Of a stretch of DNA of 64,000 nt, positions 43,541 through 52,300 are shown piece by piece; positions within the stretch are counted from its first letter, which is position 1, and each line of letters opens with the position of its first letter. Below the pieces are notes generated by a model. The model ran no database searches. It was given only the letters and a program-made list of their open reading frames with translations, and was not told the origin of the DNA. The position numbers and the translations under genes were made by a program. Source of the DNA: Vibrio panuliri (GTDB lineage Bacteria > Pseudomonadota > Gammaproteobacteria > Enterobacterales > Vibrionaceae); assembly GCF_009938205.1 (NCBI RefSeq), contig NZ_AP019655.1, positions 434,001 to 498,000 of the forward strand, given 5' to 3'.

Positions 43541-44920
43541 TTATTGCGCCAGTGGCGCAACATATATGGGTTGGCGACCATTTTGTTTGTACCAGAGCGC
43601 GACCAAAATCAGAGAGTTGGTATTGATATTAAATGCGGTATTGAGTCCGCCGTTTTCATATTCGCCAGTGGGAATGCTTCGCGCGTGTAAACTGTTGTTA
43701 AGCACGGCTTGGAAGAGCTTTTCGCCGTACTCATCGTCATAGAGCACACTAAAACCAAAAGCGACTTTGTGGCTTAGAATTTGTGGATTCTCAATTACTT
43801 TTCCAGCAGGACTGACGCTCGTCCAAGGTTTTCCGTAGTAATAGAGATTGTTGTATGCGAACCAAGGGTTTTTGCTCATAGCATCCTCGGCGTAACTGTA
43901 AAGCTTACCTTGCTTAGCGGATTTGTTTTTGTGGAGTGCATAAAGGGTATCAATTTGATTCCAGTCTGCACCAGAGCTGAACTCCAAACTCGCTAGGACA
44001 TACGGGTCACTGGTAAAAAAAGGCACATTGCGAGCATCAATTTTCAGTGTTTCGTTATCAATCTCAACATCAGTGAGATAGGTGTCTAAATCGGGGAGTG
44101 GCAGAGGGTAACCAAACATCTTGAAGCCAGAGGCGGCGTACTGTAGGTAACCATGCCGTCCTTCTTGGCGGTAATACTCCTTGCCGCGATAGAGTTTGGT
44201 TCCGTAAAGCGTCCCTTTGTGGATTGCTCGATCGAGTTGCCATTGATTCAGCAAGTCTTCTACGGGATCGGCGAACTCTGGATGTTGCTGGGTCAAAATT
44301 TTCAGCCAGATCAATAGCCGTCCGATATCGAGTGCCGACCATCCGTTGCCGTTAGTCGGTGTGTTGCTAAGTCTTCCTGATGGAAGACCTGTTTTCGTGT
44401 TGTACTCTCGATTAGGAAGAATCCCATTATATAAGGGTAAGGTTTTGAGCGTATGCAGTGTCTTACTTAACTCCAACTTAACCTCTTCATCACTCTTTAA
44501 GTTCAATGCTTCAAGCGCTAGTGTGGCGGCAATTCCACTGCCAACATCCCACATAGTTGTGTGGGAATAGCCTTGTACCGAGTCCCAAAGACCGGTGTTT
44601 TTGCGAAGATTGGTTTTGATGTAATGCTGTGCTTTTTTCGCTAATAGCAGCTCATTACGCGTTAATGGCACGCGAGGTGTTTCAGTGGGTTGCTCATTCT
44701 TACTTGCCTCTACTTCAAGGTCATTTGTTTGAACAATCGGGGGAGCAATAACACGGCGGTAGAACTCGGGGGGAGTTGCTGATTCCGTGATTGGTGCGGC
44801 GACACTGCGCTGACCGTAAAAACTCACGGCTTCGGCGGGCGTCTGGTCACTTGCGCTTGCGGCGAATGGCAAGAGTAAGGAAGCGCTCAAAATCAGAGAA
44901 AATAAAAGAGTACGCGGCAC
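43541..44920 (-). CDS. Periplasmic DUF3131 protein, detached member
   Basis: This 459-residue protein has a signal peptide ending in ASAS, a linker of about 60 residues, then one DUF3131 domain (about 100-455). Family landmarks are NTGLWDSVQGYSHTTMWD (WD near 123), WSALDIGRLLIWL, YRQEGRHGYLQYAASG, DPYVLASLEFS, PWFAYNNLYYYGKPW and NTNSLILVALWY. The family has an (alpha/alpha)6-toroid-like repeat pattern as in glycan-active enzymes, but its activity is not established. It diverges from the secretion genes and precedes the hybrid kinase gene. The three paralogues at 60.6-64 kb tie it to the same system. Confidence 0.85.
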   Translation of the reverse strand: MPRTLLFSLILSASLLLPFAASASDQTPAEAVSFYGQRSVAAPITESATPPEFYRRVIAPPIVQTNDLEVEASKNEQPTETPRVPLTRNELLLAKKAQHYIKTNLRKNTGLWDSVQGYSHTTMWDVGSGIAATLALEALNLKSDEEVKLELSKTLHTLKTLPLYNGILPNREYNTKTGLPSGRLSNTPTNGNGWSALDIGRLLIWLKILTQQHPEFADPVEDLLNQWQLDRAIHKGTLYGTKLYRGKEYYRQEGRHGYLQYAASGFKMFGYPLPLPDLDTYLTDVEIDNETLKIDARNVPFFTSDPYVLASLEFSSGADWNQIDTLYALHKNKSAKQGKLYSYAEDAMSKNPWFAYNNLYYYGKPWTSVSPAGKVIENPQILSHKVAFGFSVLYDDEYGEKLFQAVLNNSLHARSIPTGEYENGGLNTAFNINTNSLILVALWYKQNGRQPIYVAPLAQ

Positions 44921-45201
44921 TATTGGCGTTGTTCCATATCTGTTGTGTCCTAAGATAATGATAATACAAGTTTTAATATCTGCTTATGAATGTTGCGTTT
45001 AACAGCAATAAGCGATGTAAGTGACAAAACTAGCGCGTCTTGCAGAAAAGGTCTGCAACGAGGGAGAAAATTAGTGAGAATTGTTTGAAAAACGACCGTT
45101 TTAATTGCTATGCTAACCACGTTTCAACACGATAATTAATCTTTTTAACAACGACGGACAGTACTGGCTAAATGGACTTATATTTAGTTAGGTAACGACG
45201 T
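44921..45201. promoter_or_regulatory. Divergent region before the secretion genes
   Basis: This 281-base gap contains the inverted repeat TTGCAG-N7-CTGCAA at 45040-45058. It is a possible operator between the DUF3131 gene and the rightward secretion genes. No clear promoter could be chosen. Confidence 0.35.
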
Positions 45202-45837
45202 ATGCGACATTTCCGTGATTTTGTACACTCAATCGGGTTTACGCTTCCTCCAAGTTTGCACTTCAGCTCAGCGCTGTTGCCAGACTTTCATCATGTAACC
45301 AAAACCTATGCGCTTGATGAGGAGTCTAAGGGGCGACTACGTGACTATATGACACACCACACCCTCTATCTCGATGATTTTGGTCACATAGATCAGGGAG
45401 ACTTTGTGTTGGCATTCTCGTTTGGTGATAGTGACTCAACCAACCAAAAACTCGCCAATGTGGTTGATTTGGTTTGTCACAGCAATCCAAAATTAGATGT
45501 GTGTTTGCAGCAAGAAGTGGCAAAACATACCAATCTATCTAATGCAACTGAAATCAGTTGCCAAGATTACCAAACAACCTTTGATGTCGCGCAAAAAGCG
45601 AAATTGCTGGGGTTAGGGCAACGTGTTGTGGTTGTTGCGCAGGCGTGGCATGCCAAACGATGTATCGAGACCTGCCAATCACTAGGTTTGGATGTCGTCG
45701 CCCTGAGAGGCGTGAATCATTTTCCATTTGATGACCCGCAGCCTTGGGTGCGAAACCCGATTAATTGGGTAATTAAAGAAAGCCATCGGGAACTATTTAG
45801 TGGCGTGCAAGTCAGTCAAAAATATCAATTGGCTTAA
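45202..45837 (+). CDS. YdcF/DUF218-like protein of unknown function
   Basis: This 211-residue protein has no signal peptide and no membrane helix. Its C-terminal half has the layout of the DUF218/YdcF fold: TTFDVAQKAKLLG, then a hydrophobic strand VVVVAQAWHAKRC, then a second strand VVALRGV and a final NPINWVIKESHREL. DUF218 proteins bind nucleotides or act in envelope metabolism, and the SanA/ElyC branch affects envelope glycans. It lies 66 bases before the secretion ABC gene. The family call is tentative. Confidence 0.55.
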   Translation: MRHFRDFVHSIGFTLPPSLHFSSALLPDFHHVTKTYALDEESKGRLRDYMTHHTLYLDDFGHIDQGDFVLAFSFGDSDSTNQKLANVVDLVCHSNPKLDVCLQQEVAKHTNLSNATEISCQDYQTTFDVAQKAKLLGLGQRVVVVAQAWHAKRCIETCQSLGLDVVALRGVNHFPFDDPQPWVRNPINWVIKESHRELFSGVQVSQKYQLA

Positions 45838-45903
45838 CTAGCAAGCAAGTGCTCACCGTCTATACTTAACTGTATAATTATATGCAATTAAGTTGGTTAG
45901 AGA

Positions 45904-47595
45904 ATGGATCTAGGGAATAAGAACCCTTTCGATGCGGTGCGAAAGGAAGTGTGGGCCGCTTTGAGTTTTAGTTTGGCTATCAACGTGCTGGTACTTGCCG
46001 TGCCGATTTACAGTTTACAACTGTTTGATCGGGTGATGAGCAGCGCCAGCATTGAGACATTGGTTGCATTACTGCTGATTACGCTGTTTCTCGTTACCTC
46101 GCAGGCTCTACTTGAACATATACGCACCATGCTGATGCAACGTTCGGCGTTAAAGCTCGATGCGACACTAAGTGGCGATCTATTGGCGAAAAGCATCGCG
46201 GCTTCCTCTAAAGCAAATCGGATTGAAAAACTCGCGCTGCAAAACTTAACCACCTTACGTAACTTTTTTGTCTCCCCTTCAACCAGCTCTCTGCTTGACT
46301 TGCCATTTACGCCATTTTTCCTACTGCTGCTGTTTGTGTTTCACCCTTATATTGGAATGGTTGCGTTAGTGGGCGTGGCAATTTTTGCCTTATTGGCGGT
46401 GCTGATGATGCTGGGGGGCAGAAAGTTGAGCGCTGAAGCGCAAGAGACGACTGCCAAAGTGAGCATGGAGTTGAATGATTACTTGCGTAATGCGCCCACA
46501 CTGAAAGCGATGGGGATGAGTGAAAATGTGGGTAAATCTTGGCAAGCGACCAATGCGAAAGTGCTCAATTTGCAATGGTTGGTTAACTCACGTGCAAGCT
46601 TACTATTGGCGATCAGTCGCTATTTTCGCACCTTGCTCCAAGTCGCTGTATTGACTTGTGGTGTTTATCTGGCGTTAGGTCAACAGATTGGTATCGGAGC
46701 GGTTATTGCTAGCTCGATACTGATTGGGCGTGTACTCAATCCGTTTGAAAGTGCCGTTAGCGGGTGGAAAACCTGGTATAGCGCACTAAAAGCTTGGCAG
46801 AACCTAAACAATGCGGTGCTACAAGCTCCTCAAGTTAATAAAACACTTTTGCCGGAGCCGAAGGGCGAAATTCAGTTTACCAACGTTAGCCTTAAGTTTC
46901 CTAACGCACGCAAACCTACCGTACAGGGAATCAATTTTAAACTAGGGGCGGGGAATGCGCTGGCGGTTATGGGTAATTCCGGATCGGGCAAGTCAACGCT
47001 GGCAGGATTATTGATGGGAGTATATCAGCCGACGATGGGTGAGATTATGATTGATGGTGCCAGCATTGAAAAGTGGGACTTAAATCAATTTGGTCAGTAT
47101 ATCGGTTACCTTCCTCAGCATGTTGGGCTGCTTGCCGGAACGGTAAAGCAGAATATTTGTCGCTTTACCGCTGGGGATGACGATGCCGTGGTCAGAGCGG
47201 CCAAGCTGGCATGCATTCATGAGTTAATTATGGCGCTGCCAGAGGGATATGAAACTTACATAGGGGAAGGGGGCGTCTTGTTGTCGGGTGGGCAGAAGCA
47301 GCGCATTGGTTTGGCTCGTGCTATTTATTCCAACCCTAAGGTCCTTGTTCTCGATGAACCTAACTCAAACCTTGACCCAGAAGGGGAAACGGCACTGGCT
47401 ATCGTGTTGCAGTACTGCAAAGAAAACCAAATTACCGTGATTATGATCAGCCATCGTCCAGGGTTTTTACGTCAAATGGATTGGGTGATCAAACTCAACG
47501 ACGGCAAAGTCGAGAAAGCGGGCACTTGTGAGCAGTTCCTTGGCTTGCAGGTTGAAAGTGAGTCGAATACCAAATCTACCGCGAAGACAGCTTAG
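45904..47595 (+). CDS. Type I secretion ABC transporter (PrtD-like)
   Basis: This 563-residue half-transporter has about six membrane helices (20-300) and an ATPase domain with Walker A GNSGSGKST, signature LSGGQKQR, Walker B VLVLDEP and the switch His in SHRP. It lacks the N-terminal C39 peptidase and the long CLD appendix, placing it with PrtD-type exporters of RTX proteins. It is followed 12 bases later by its HlyD-type partner gene. The 1620-residue RTX protein encoded next to it is the obvious substrate. No TolC gene is present, so a shared TolC is likely. Confidence 0.93.
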   Translation: MDLGNKNPFDAVRKEVWAALSFSLAINVLVLAVPIYSLQLFDRVMSSASIETLVALLLITLFLVTSQALLEHIRTMLMQRSALKLDATLSGDLLAKSIAASSKANRIEKLALQNLTTLRNFFVSPSTSSLLDLPFTPFFLLLLFVFHPYIGMVALVGVAIFALLAVLMMLGGRKLSAEAQETTAKVSMELNDYLRNAPTLKAMGMSENVGKSWQATNAKVLNLQWLVNSRASLLLAISRYFRTLLQVAVLTCGVYLALGQQIGIGAVIASSILIGRVLNPFESAVSGWKTWYSALKAWQNLNNAVLQAPQVNKTLLPEPKGEIQFTNVSLKFPNARKPTVQGINFKLGAGNALAVMGNSGSGKSTLAGLLMGVYQPTMGEIMIDGASIEKWDLNQFGQYIGYLPQHVGLLAGTVKQNICRFTAGDDDAVVRAAKLACIHELIMALPEGYETYIGEGGVLLSGGQKQRIGLARAIYSNPKVLVLDEPNSNLDPEGETALAIVLQYCKENQITVIMISHRPGFLRQMDWVIKLNDGKVEKAGTCEQFLGLQVESESNTKSTAKTA

Positions 47596-47607
47596 GGAGG
47601 CGTTAAT

Positions 47608-48912
47608 ATGGAAATGTTTAGCACCAAACGTCTTATCGTTATTGGAACTCTGATGACCCTGATGACAGTGGGAGGTTTTCTCGTATGGTCGATGTCGATG
47701 ACTCTAAGCTCAGCATCTGTGGCCCAAGGTAGCCTAGTGGTAGAAAGTAAACGTAAGCAAATTCAACACTTGCAAGGCGGTTGGGTAAAGCAAGTTTTTG
47801 TCACGGAAGGACAGCAAGTTGCGATAGGCCAACCGTTGATCGAGTTATCAGATACTAAGGCAGACGCCGACTACCGCCGCTTTCTTTACCGCAGCTACTC
47901 ATTGCTCGCCCAGCAATCTCGCCTAATTGCTTTAGATGATGAACGTGACACGATTGATTGGCCGGCCTTGTTGTTACAAGGTGAGGAAGCGTTGGTGATA
48001 GAAGCCTTGTTACGTAGTGAAGGGGTTCAGTTTGAACAAGCGAAGCTACGTCAGCAACTGCTTGATTCCCAATATCAGCAGCAGCAATTGTTGTTTGAAG
48101 AAAAGATCAAAGGTAATCAGTTTCAAAAGCGTGCGATCAGTACCCAAAGAGACTTAGTTCAACAAGAAATAGCGATGACTAAAGGGCTGGTTGATAAGGG
48201 TTATGTTTCTAAGACGCGTATGCTTGAACTGCTTCGACATAAGGCGCGCATCGACGCTGAACTGGCAGAAATTGGTTTGACAATTGATGTCTCTCAAAGG
48301 GAGTTAGAATCGTTACATCAGAGCCATCAAAGACAAAAACTTGAGTTAAAGCGTGAGTACTCAAGCCAACTTAAAGCGGTGAATGATGAGTTAAGAGACG
48401 TACAGCAATTGATTAAAACAGCACTCGATGTTCGTGAGCGGATAGTGATCCGCAGCGAGTTTGCCGGAAAAGTTGTGGGTATGAATATCGCGAGTATTGG
48501 TGGGGTGATAAAACCCGGACAAGTGCTGATGGAAATCGTACCTGATAGTGACGAGTTAATCGTAGAAGCAGTGGTGTCACCGAAAGATATTGATGTGGTG
48601 CGCACGGGGCTCGCCGCCAGAGTAAGGTTAACTGCGTACAGTGCTCGCAATACACCGCCTGTGGAAGGGCATGTGTTGCATGTTTCTGCCGATAGGGTAG
48701 TACAAGGGGGCGATGAACAAGCAACCCAAGGTTACTTAGTTAAAATTCGTTTTGATGCTCAAGCCATCGAGAACTTAACACAGCATCACGGAGTGGAGCT
48801 TTATCCTGGAATGCTTACCGAGGTGTTGATCTTAGGTGAAGAGCGCACGTTGTGGGACTACTTGGTTAGCCCAATTATCGTTGGCGCAGCTAAAGCCATG
48901 AGGGAAGTGTAA
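47608..48912 (+). CDS. HlyD-family membrane fusion protein of the type I system
   Basis: This 434-residue protein has one N-terminal membrane anchor (about 10-30), a lipoyl half (QGSLVVESKRKQIQHLQGGW), a long helical hairpin (about 100-270) and a second lipoyl/beta-barrel part (GGVIKPGQVLMEIVPDSDEL). It ends in EVLILGEERTLWDYLVSPI, typical of HlyD/PrtE proteins. It bridges the ABC exporter to an outer-membrane channel. AGGGAGG precedes the start, and its stop codon overlaps the next gene start (TAATGA). Confidence 0.93.
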   Translation: MEMFSTKRLIVIGTLMTLMTVGGFLVWSMSMTLSSASVAQGSLVVESKRKQIQHLQGGWVKQVFVTEGQQVAIGQPLIELSDTKADADYRRFLYRSYSLLAQQSRLIALDDERDTIDWPALLLQGEEALVIEALLRSEGVQFEQAKLRQQLLDSQYQQQQLLFEEKIKGNQFQKRAISTQRDLVQQEIAMTKGLVDKGYVSKTRMLELLRHKARIDAELAEIGLTIDVSQRELESLHQSHQRQKLELKREYSSQLKAVNDELRDVQQLIKTALDVRERIVIRSEFAGKVVGMNIASIGGVIKPGQVLMEIVPDSDELIVEAVVSPKDIDVVRTGLAARVRLTAYSARNTPPVEGHVLHVSADRVVQGGDEQATQGYLVKIRFDAQAIENLTQHHGVELYPGMLTEVLILGEERTLWDYLVSPIIVGAAKAMREV

Positions 48913-49166
48913 TGACGGATGAAATGCTGTTTTGGTTGTGCTTTTACGGCTTTTTTATGCTGCTATCCGCGTTGGTCGGCTACCACAAAAAGAATACCGT
49001 TGCAGGCGTTCTACTCGGTTATGTGCTGGGCCCGATAGGTCTGGTTTTAATGCTGTGTAGCCGAGATAGACGGCACGGCTACTGTCCTCACTGTGCCGCT
49101 AAGGTTGATCGGCACGCATACTATTGCCCGAACTGTGAGCAAAAATGTTATAAGCAGTTGGTGTAA
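48912..49166 (+). CDS. Small membrane protein with C-terminal zinc ribbon
   Basis: 84 residues with two hydrophobic helices (about 6-24 and 29-48) followed by a cytoplasmic-type zinc ribbon, CPHC-x14-CPNC. The start overlaps the HlyD stop by one base, so it is translated with the secretion genes. I do not recognise a named family. A role in assembling or regulating the exporter is only suggested by position. Confidence 0.7.
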   Translation: MTDEMLFWLCFYGFFMLLSALVGYHKKNTVAGVLLGYVLGPIGLVLMLCSRDRRHGYCPHCAAKVDRHAYYCPNCEQKCYKQLV

Positions 49167-49267
49167 CAATAGTCAAAGAGTGGTGGCGACCACTTTTGCA
49201 GTAACGGTGAGGTAAGCATAGTTCTGGTTGGATAAGAGAAGCGGCTATCAGGGTTGGGGGAAACAGT

Positions 49268-49290
49268 AAAGCGGCGCATAGCGCCGCTTT
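49268..49290. terminator. Bidirectional hairpin between secretion operon and RTX gene
   Basis: Perfect 10-bp stem AAAGCGGCGC / GCGCCGCTTT with a 3-base loop in the convergent gap. Confidence 0.75.
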
Positions 49291-49318
49291 AGCTTTGGCT
49301 ATCAACAGCTTTGATTAT

Positions 49319-52300
49319 CTACACATCGTTAGTTTCTGGGAAGTTGATTTCATTGCTATCGAGGTCGCTCCAAAGAACCACCTCTTGCCCGGATTCGTTT
49401 TCGAAACGGTAACCATACAGAGAACCAGTGTCGATATTGCTCGCTTGATAGATGCTTTGCAGTGAGTCACTCATTTCAATATTGCTTTCGGTTAACTGCC
49501 AACCCCAACCGCTCAACTCAATGCTGCTTGCGCCGGTACAAACAAACTGACCCGCGGTTTCGCCAGCGGTATTGTTCGCGGCAATCTTGTCTAATGCGAG
49601 TGCCAGTTCGGTATCAGTTGAATTGATGTTAACCCCTTCCAGTTCTTGAAAAGCGTTGTGGCTCATATCAATCATGTTGCTTTGGTTGTCATTCTCAACC
49701 AGCAGAACATCGAAATCCGCTCCGCCACTGAAATGAACCATATTACCTTCGCCTGCGGAAATCTCGTCGGCATCAAACACTAATGTGTCATTACCTGCGC
49801 CACCGAATAGTTGGTCGACGCCACTACCACCATCAAGAAGATCATCACCCGTTTGACCAAAGAGCGTATCGTCACCAGCATCGCCAGAAAGCGTATCATT
49901 ACCCAGACCGCCATCAAGCGTGTCGGCGTTGTCATTGCCGCTTAAGGTGTCGTTACCTTCGCCACCAGAAACGTAGTCCTCTCCTGAGCCACCAGAAAGT
50001 TTGTCATCGCCTTGTGCTCCGTACAGCATATCATTGCCTCCATTACCGGAAAGGGTATCATCGCCTTCCTCGCCGTAAAGTTTGTCAGCGCCGCCACCGC
50101 CGCCTAGATTGTCATTTCCTTCGCCGCCCCAAAGCTCATCATCGCCAGAATCACCACGTAGCGTGTCGTTGCCTTGGTTACCGCTAAGTGTATCGTTGCC
50201 AGAGCCACCAGAGAGGTAATCGTTGCCAAGACCGCCAGCCAATGTGTCGTGATCGTTTTGCCCCCAAATAGAGTCATCACCATCATCACCGCTGAGCGTG
50301 TCGTCACCGGAACCACCATACAATTTGTCATTGTCGTCACCACCGTAGAGAGTGTCGGCTCCGTCACCTGCGCTCAAGGTATCTTGACCTGCATCGCCGC
50401 GAAGAACATCAACGCCGCTGCCTGTAGTGATTTGGTCACGACCTTCGCCACCTTCGATTGTGTTGGTTCCGCCTGATACGGTCACCACATCATCACCTGT
50501 GCCAGCAGAGATAAGATTGGCGCCGCCTTGTGCGGTAATCAAATCGTTACCAGCGCCACCATCAACTTGGTTGAAACCACTGCCTGAAACTTGAATGGTG
50601 TCGTTGCCTTCTCCACCAGACAGTTGGTTGTTATCGCCAGAGACTTTGATAAGATCCGCGCCGTCACCACCGTCAATGGTGCTAGAACCCGCTCCGCTTG
50701 ATTCGATGGTATCGTCGCCTAATCCACCGGATACAGTATTGTTTGCGCCCGATAGCTTGATAGTATCTTTGCCGTCACCGCCATCAACGATATTGTTATC
50801 TGACTCATCTTCGATGTAATCATCCCCCTCACCGCCAAGAAGAGTGTCTGCGCCACTACCACCAAGCAATGTGTCATCGTCTGCACCGCCTGACAGGGTG
50901 TTGGTTCCTCCTTCAGCAACCAGCTTGTCCTGACCTTCACCACCAAACAGTTGATCATTACCTGTGCCTGAGTAGAGTTCATCGTCACCCGAATCACCGG
51001 ACAAAGTATCGTTACCAGCACCGCCAAAGATGAGGTCGTTCTCTTCACCACCAGAGACGGTATCATTACCTTCTCCCGCATCGATCAAATCCTCTCCTTG
51101 CTCGCCACTTAGGTTGTCGTTTCCAGCGGCTCCATACAATGTATCATTGCCTAATCCGCCACGAGCAATATCGCTACCAGCACCGCCATAGAGAGTGTCT
51201 TGTCCCTCGCCAAGGCTCACTGTGTTACGTCCAGCTTCACCGTATACCTCGTCATCGCCTAAACCCGCATCGATAGTATCGGTGCCTTCTCCAGCAAACA
51301 GCACATCATCGCCATCACCACCAGTAATGGTGTCATCGTCAGCTCCGCCATAAAGCGTGTCAGCCACATCACTACCGATTAACGTGTCGTCGCCTTCGCC
51401 ACCAAAGATATTGTGGCTGCCTGTCTGTGCTGCGTAGAGCGTGTCGTTCCCTTGTTCACCTAGTATGGTGTCTTGGCCGTCATCACGAATGGTATCGTTG
51501 CCCGCTCCGCCAGCAATAAAGTCGAAACCTTCGCCACCAATAATTTCATCGTCGCCAGCCCCGCCAAATAGAGCGTCATTGCCTTTACCGCCCATCACAA
51601 GGTCATTGCCATCGCCTGCGTCGATATGGTCGTCGCCTTCACCTGCGTCAATGGTGTCAGCGCCATCTCCAGCGAACACTTGGTCACTACCTTCACCACT
51701 GTTGATAGTATCGGCATCGGTACCACCATAGACAGTGTCATCACCCAGTCCTGTTTGGATCGTATTGCTGCCGGACTCACCATAAACAGTATCGTTGCCT
51801 GCTCCAGTATCCACTTGGTCATCGCCGCTACCCGCAAACACGGTGTCATCACCAAGACCAGAGGTGATGGTGTCATTACCCGCACCGCCAGAAAGCAAGT
51901 CTGCTTGGTCGGCACTGATCAGTGTGTCATCACCATCTTCACCGTAAATTTCACTGCGACCTGAGCCGCCATCAAGCATATCAGCGCCTTGACCACCGAC
52001 GAGAATATCGTCACCTTCACCACCAAGCAGGGTGTCGTCACCACCATCGCCGATTAGGGTGTCGTTACCTTTCTCACCCAAAATATGGTCGGCGCCTTGA
52101 CCGCCAAATACCGTATCATGTCCATCACCTGCAGAAATCGAATCATCACCGTCGTTACCTTCGATAATGTCATCGCCACCATTTGCTGTGATGGTGTCAT
52201 CATCGGCACCGCCATACAGTTTGTCACTTTCCTCTGAGCCGATTAGAGTATCTTGTCCTGAGCCTCCATAGAGTTCACTGGCATTAAGCCCAGCAGTGAG

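Noticed and set aside
45850..45878. Promoter before the secretion ABC gene (TATAAT at 45873)
   Set aside because: No acceptable -35 hexamer at 16-18 bases and no extended -10 TG at the right place; too weak to call.
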